From Cheiracanthium punctorium (Eukaryota > Arthropoda > Arachnida > Araneae > Cheiracanthiidae), in NCBI GenBank assembly GCA_038373885.1, contig JAWZYV010013171.1:146076-210075 (forward strand): 64,000 nucleotides of DNA, given 5' to 3'. The notes under the pieces are model-generated. The model did no database searches. It had not been told where the DNA came from and was given only the letters and a program-made list of their open reading frames with translations. This document shows positions 58,930-64,000 of this stretch, piece after piece. The number at the start of each line of letters is the position of its first letter. Position 1 is the first letter of the stretch. The translations under genes and the position numbers were made by a program.

Positions 58930-59630
58930 CCGATGTTTTGGAAATGCAATCCCTCGCTGTTTTTGGTTTCGCGGGATTTCGGGACTGAGATTTATTGATC
59001 CGGCGGTAATGCTGGATCCCACGGGAACATTGCTTGACAGGCTTCAGATGAGTATTTCAAGCATAGAATTAATTTAAAAACTCATTACAGAGAGAAATAA
59101 GAAAGGGAAAGAGATATTATTACGAAGTTTAATTTTATGAAAAGAAAATAAGTTACAGAAATATAAATTTATAGGTATATTAACATACCTTTATTTTCTT
59201 ACTTGCTGAAAAACAGAACGTCAGAAATCGAACAAGCCCAATGAATCCTTTCCTCGTCTTGATTTAATTTCAATAAAATAGTTAAAAGCAAATGAAAATT
59301 TTTTATTATTGATTCGTGATCTTTCACGAAGAGATAAGTTAGTATGAAATATTTAAGTTCATTTGGAAATAGGGAAGTTAGAGAAAAACAATGTTTGATC
59401 CAGACTTCCATTCGAAGATAACTTAAAAAATTAAAACTTTAAATTAAAATTTTTAATTATTGATTCACGTATTGTTAAATACGATACATATATGCAAAAT
59501 TTTTGGTCAATTGATGATCAAGAAGGCGGCGTGAAATTGTAATAAAAATAATTTATTTATCCGTTTCAATCCCTGACTAGTCCCGCAAACATTTGCGCGG
59601 GATCCAGCGGGATTGGGATTGCATTCCTAC
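58930..59630. mobile_element. possible inverted-repeat element, GCAATCCC ends
   Basis: TTTGGAAATGCAATCCC near the left and, inverted, GTAGGAATGCAATCCC near the right, with GCGGGATTTCGGGAC and GCGGGATCCAGCGGGATT just inside. No target duplication was found, so the ends are approximate. Confidence 0.35.
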
Positions 59631-60300
59631 AGCGACAACCATACTGGACGGGTTCTTTCCCGAAATTAACGACACAATTTCCGCAAATTAGGCCATTCCT
59701 TACCGAAACATACACCAATACTCAATAATAGCGTGAGGAAAAAACAACAACAACAAAAAAGAGTTAAAAACGGAAACACAGCGTCCACCCAAGAGATGCG
59801 GAAACAAAACACACAACATATCCAGCGTAGTTATTTAGTTTAGGGCGTTCACGCGAAAGCACAAGAATACGGCACTTTCGCCTCAAAATACATCTCCAGG
59901 CAGACGACCCGGCCACCGCCTCTAACTGGGCATGATTATTAGTAGATGGTTCTCTGGGAGTGTTCTTCCATTCCAGCTGGAAAGGGTTTTCTCGAAGAGT
60001 ATCCCGGAAAAACGCTGTCTGACATTTAGAACGAACGTGTTCGCTCTCTTTTCTTGGACGAATTATTAGCGCCATTTTTCAAGAAAGAGGTCGAGCCGGT
60101 TCGGCGTTTTCTTTTGGCGGATTCGGATTTTAATTGAAGGAAAAGGCTTTTTGGCTGGATGAAGTTATGTAAGAAGGTGAAACGGCACGTATGAGCAAGA
60201 AAGATGACGAATGCATCGATTACGTAACAGCTTTTGCGTACCTCTCTTCAAACATCTTCCAGGAATAGAGAGAGGAGGTCACCATGAGGGGCCTGAGCAC

Positions 60301-60680
60301 TAGAGATGAGACGGGCTCAGCCCGAGCCCGAAAGCCCGAGCCCGAGCCCGGGCTCTGTAATTCACGATTGCGTTCGGGCTCGGGCTCGGGCTCGTGAAAA
60401 ATTTCTCCTTTGTTGAACATACTCCTTGAAACAGATTTTAAAAAGTGATTCATGGGATAAATAGACGTACTTATTTTAAAAAATAGCGGCACGGGGGACA
60501 GAAGATGTGTGAAGCTCCAAAATTTATTGTATCCTATTAATGAAGTAGTTAAATTTATTTGTCTTTAGCTGAAATTTCGGGCTCGGGCTCCAAATTTAAT
60601 AATATTGCTCGGGCTCGGGCGGGCTCGGATTAAAAGTCCTCGGGCTCGGGCTTCAAAAAATGAGCCCGAACTCATCTCTA
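60301..60680. mobile_element. hAT MITE of the GAGCCC family, copy 2, perfect 8-bp TSD
   Basis: CTGAGCAC on both sides (60293-60300 and 60681-60688). Ends TAGAGATGAG and inverted TAGAGATGAG, perfect for 10 bp. Tandem GAGCCC/GGGCTC words occupy about 80-100 bp inside each end; the core is AT-rich. It reads in the opposite orientation to copies 1 and 3. Confidence 0.88.
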
Positions 60681-60855
60681 CTGAGCACTCGACGAAATTT
60701 TGGATTTTTGTTAGTTGGATATCAATAAATCAAGCATTTTTGAGGGAAATTCTACATTTTTTTTACCCGCCAACCACCGAAATTTTGTTTTCGGGGGTTG
60801 TCCCTGACATCTTCGCTTCCAACGTTGCAATGATGCTACTGTAACGATTCAAGAA

Positions 60856-60971
60856 ACCATTAAGAAAAGCAATTGTCATAGGCAGGGGTCTCGCTGTCGA
60901 TCGCCAACGTCGCAAATTGCAAAAATAAATACATTTTGGCGAAAATATCGACAATTGCTTTTCTTAATGGT
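60856..60971. repeat. perfect 22-bp inverted repeat, 72-nt spacer
   Basis: 60856-60877 (starting ACCATTAAGAAAAGC) and 60950-60971 (ending TTTTCTTAATGGT) are exact reverse complements. Probably a small MITE or a hairpin locus; no target duplication is obvious. Confidence 0.8.
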
Positions 60972-63117
60972 GTCCGGAGAAATCTAAATCCAATTTGGGG
61001 GATGAATTGGCGAAATGTTAAAAAGAGCCAGCGCAACCCCTGGTCATAGGTATGGTGTGACCGAAAATTTGGGGGGCCACATATGGACTTTAAACAGAAA
61101 AGGGAGGTTTGTTTTGAATTTCCAAGAAATGCTGGAAATGCAATATTTTGCGGCGAAGTTGGGTGGGGGGGGGGGGGTAGAGAAGCCAGTGCCCTTCCTC
61201 GACGCTGCTGGGGATAGTTCCGAAAAAGAAATAGAGGAATTGGAAGATTGCGTTTTCAATTCCGACAAACCATTTAAGACCCCCTTGTACGTGAGGTGTA
61301 CGTTCTGGTTAAATTTGTGGTTTCGAAAGTACCCTCGGCTGTCGTTAGTTACTTTCCAGGAGGTGACAATATCGGAAGACTCCCCCTTTAGATAATGATC
61401 CAATTAGTGGCCAGAACTCCAGGAAGGAAGCAGGTAACTCTAAAGGAGACATTTGGTGAAGCAAACAAGTCCTATTTCTAGTTCCGCAGCCACCCCTTTC
61501 TACTTAGGCTAGATAAGCCACAGCCTAGGAGAGCATTATTTTTTAAAGCATAGATGGCACTATTACTCTCCGAACATGTATCGTATAAGGAAAGTATTGT
61601 AAAATTATGAAAAAAATTCGATTTTGAGATTTTGGTGTATTTGCACGTTTTGATGTATTCTGAATTCATTTATGCTATTTTTACGAGACGTATGTGTGTG
61701 TGTGTGTGTGTGTGTGTGAACACGATAGCTCCTAAACAGTGCATTTGATTGAGATCAAATTTGCTATAGTAACGTGCTGATAACAGTCCGCTTAGTACAA
61801 AAGCGTTCACAATTGCCGTATTTCTCACACAAAATAAAACACTTCCACAGGCAAAAATTCAGTGGAAATTTACGAGGGATTTCGTAAACAGCCCCTCAAG
61901 ACTCATCAATGAAGAATTTACACACAGCATTTAAAAACCAGCTATTAAACACAAGCGAAAGATCGCTTCAAAAGCACATAAAATAACGAAGCAAAGCTTC
62001 CCGGCAGAACTCGGGTTTTTACACTCGCACATCAGCGGACGAACTACAGAGTGACTGAACTGGGCAACCAGGGCCAAGCTTTCAGAAATAACTAGCAGCG
62101 GAATGTTGTAGAACAAACTCGATTTTGATTGCGTAATAGAAGAGTAATATTAGGCTATTATGTATGTTAATGCAGGAAAACTAACTTTACAAGCCTCATT
62201 GGAAAAATCGCACCCTATGTCCAAAATGTCACCAAGATTGGGGCCAAAAATAAGTCACCAAAAGTGAGGTTAGCGGAGCTCTTAACTTCAATATATCTCG
62301 AGAGAAAAAGCTATATTAATCAATGGAGAAACCCAAACCTCCTAGTTAACCGATTTTCATGCAACAAAATACAAAATTTAACCGTTTGACGCTTAGAATA
62401 AGAATTTTAAATTATGTTAAACCCCAGAACATCGGGTCTCCCCGAAAATTCGTAGCGGTATTCTCATACAGTGCGGTCTATACACTCAAATCATTTTAAG
62501 TACACTAGTGCCTGAAGACTAGATCCCATTGAATTGAATAAAATTTATTTAAACGCTTGGTATCTTGGTAAATATCAAGTGTTCAGAAAGTGGCGTGGAG
62601 TCACTCCAGATTTAAAAAAAAAAATATGTAACGGTCATGAAAAACAAAAAGAAATGAAAATCATGAAAGTATAATAATACATGGATGCAATTTGCGAAAG
62701 AGTTTATGTGTAACACATTTCTTGTAATTGTTCTTAAATTACTATTCAACCAGGGTTGCCAGATCAAAATCTACGAAAATAGCCAAACGGCTTCTGAAAA
62801 TTAGCCAAAAATAGCCAAACCGGCGATTGCAGCGCCATCTTTCGGATTTTTTAATAAAGCTTTGCTGAATATGAAATTAGAATAGAGTATGATGAGTTTT
62901 TTTTTTTTTACATAAGAGGAGGGGAGAGGCGACTTTCTCTCAAAATCTATTGATTTAAAACAATTGTTTAAAAATTTAAAGAGAAACTTATATTTTCTGC
63001 TCTTGAATTCCGCACATGCTCAACCCTCAAATAAAAACAAAATCGGTCATGCGGTAAGGCAAACGAGCAAAACAGGTACCTATTAATTACTCAAGAATCT
63101 CTCATACAATACAATAA
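60972..63117. other. intergenic, no gene recognised
   Basis: Contains a (GT)n microsatellite at about 61689-61718 and a 126-codon frame at 61015-61395 with no recognisable domain. CAGGGTTGCCAGATC at about 62754 looks like a hAT left end without a partner. Confidence 0.4.
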
Positions 63118-63129
63118 CAGGGTGTCTGC

Positions 63130-63507
63130 TAGAGATGAGTTCGGGCTCATTTTTTGAAGCCCGAGCCCGAGGACGTTTAATCCGAGCCCGCCCGAGCCCG
63201 AGCAATATTATTAAAGTTGGAGCCCGAGCCCGAAATTTCAGCTAAAGACAAATAAAATTAACTACTTCATTAATAGGATACAATACATTTTGGAGCTTCA
63301 CACACCTTCTAGTCCCCCGTGCCGCTATTTTTTTAAATAAGTACGTCTATTTATTCCATGAATCACTTTTTAAAATCTGTTTCAAGGAGTATGTTCAACA
63401 AAGGAGAAATTTTTCACGAGCCCGAGCCCGAACGCAATCGTGAATTACAGAGCCCGAGCCCGAGTCGGGCCCGGGCTCGGGCTCGGGCTGAGCCCGTCTC
63501 ATCTCTA
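63130..63507. mobile_element. hAT MITE of the GAGCCC family, copy 3
   Basis: Flanks GTGTCTGC (63122-63129) and GTGTCTAC (63508-63515), 7 of 8. Ends TAGAGATGAG and CTCATCTCTA, perfect inverts. About 380 bp, nearly the same as copy 2 but inverted relative to it. Shares its AT-rich core. Confidence 0.86.
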
Positions 63508-63740
63508 GTGTCTACCGCTCCGGAAAGTCTGGAAAAAGCCGGGAAATTGGAAAATGGGTCCGGAAAGTCTGGAAAAAAACGGGAAATTGGATAATGGGAT
63601 CAATTTTTTTTTTTTTAAACCCTTTCTCACTAATTGTCAGACTGAAACCGGAAGCAACTGCAACGCATTTTTGGGACCGCGAAAGCATCAAGCGATGTGT
63701 TTGTATAAGGATGGGAAAATGGGGGCTCATCCATCGTGAG

Positions 63741-63923
63741 GGAAGAGTAAAAGACAAATTAGCTTACTTGGTAACTTATAGCTTAGGACCGTATTTTCAA
63801 GAACAGTTAGTTAATTCTATCAGAAAGTGTGACTGCTTCTGTTTCTCAATTGATGAAAGCTTAATCCTGTATAGCTCAGTTAAAATTGATTTCAAGAAGG
63901 TTGTACAAAATATGCAAATATAA
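63741..63923 (+). pseudogene. hAT-superfamily transposase fragment
   Basis: The frame encodes KDKLAYLVTYSLGPYFQEQL and, after a short gap, CFCFSIDESL. This follows the pattern 'Y-x-(I/L)-(A/G)-P-Y-F ... (F/S)-D-E-S' seen at the start of the catalytic region of hAT-type transposases. The frame stops at 63924 and homologous-looking sequence may continue in another frame, so it is probably broken. Recognised by motif only. Confidence 0.5.
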
Positions 63924-64000
63924 AGACAAGAGAGGGGCATTGTGCAATTTTCCCAAAGTAAATTGCATTGGTCAGGAATTTTTTTCTCGGATTTTTTATA

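Larger units (their letters stand above)
63118..64000 (+). mobile_element. hAT element with decayed transposase, runs off right edge
   Basis: Begins CAGGGTGTCTGC, is interrupted by the GAGCCC MITE (63130-63507), then resumes GTGTCTACCGCTCCGG. Two direct 41-bp-type repeats (GGAAAGTCTGGAAAAA...) follow, then the transposase relic. The right terminus is outside the window. Confidence 0.5.

Noticed and set aside
59764..60075. 103-codon minus-strand frame with a possible start context
   Set aside because: No recognised family, no clear splice structure; possibly promoter-type CpG-rich sequence.
61015..61395. 126-codon plus-strand frame as a gene
   Set aside because: No recognisable motif; overlaps an equally long antisense frame, as expected by chance in GC-richer sequence.
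1..64000. CRISPR arrays, bacterial operons or prophage genes
   Set aside because: No short regularly spaced direct repeats with unique spacers and no prokaryotic gene layout; the window has spliced exons and eukaryotic transposons throughout.

Overview
The window is eukaryotic, AT-rich, intron-rich nuclear DNA, crowded with short DNA transposons, SINE-like inserts, minisatellites and homopolymer tracts. A large ABCA1/ABCA4-type lipid transporter gene, a gag relic of the kind I associate with arachnid LTR elements, and an intact Tc1 element together suggest an arthropod, most likely a chelicerate such as a spider. That assignment is inference; no marker settles it.

Region 1-32.7 kb (minus strand): one ABCA-subfamily full-transporter gene. 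I could place 23 consecutive coding exons, from the initiator ATG at 32732 down to an exon ending at 1555. The gene then runs off the left edge. The exons give about 1232 codons in one continuous frame with matched splice phases at every junction. They encode the first transmembrane helix, the first large extracellular domain, the rest of the first membrane domain, the complete first ATP-binding domain (Walker A, Q-loop, signature, Walker B, H-loop) and the start of the regulatory linker. The second half lies outside the window. Introns hold many transposons: hAT-type, pogo/Tigger-like and piggyBac-like MITEs, a gag relic, and tandem duplications.

Region 32.7-40.8 kb: probably intron 1 and the promoter of the same gene. 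A CpG-richer island at about 40.25-40.78 kb with a consensus minus-strand splice donor at 40198 is the best candidate for a non-coding first exon. Between lies a three-level nest: a TA-flanked long-inverted-repeat element containing a hAT element, which contains a tRNA-derived SINE.

Region 40.8-64 kb: no convincing host gene. It holds an intact Tc1-type transposon (50168-51577, DD34E transposase), several hAT MITEs with clear 8-bp target duplications (including a family whose ends are packed with GAGCCC hexamers), two complete piggyBac-like foldback elements with inner arms of about 130 bp, a SINE with perfect A and B boxes, a minisatellite of about 58 bp, and a hAT transposase relic that runs off the right edge.

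No CRISPR, rRNA, operon-like structure or true tRNA gene was seen. The most distinctive content is the density and layering of non-autonomous DNA transposons, many with boundaries and target-site duplications readable to the base, and the deep conservation of the ABCA exon structure.
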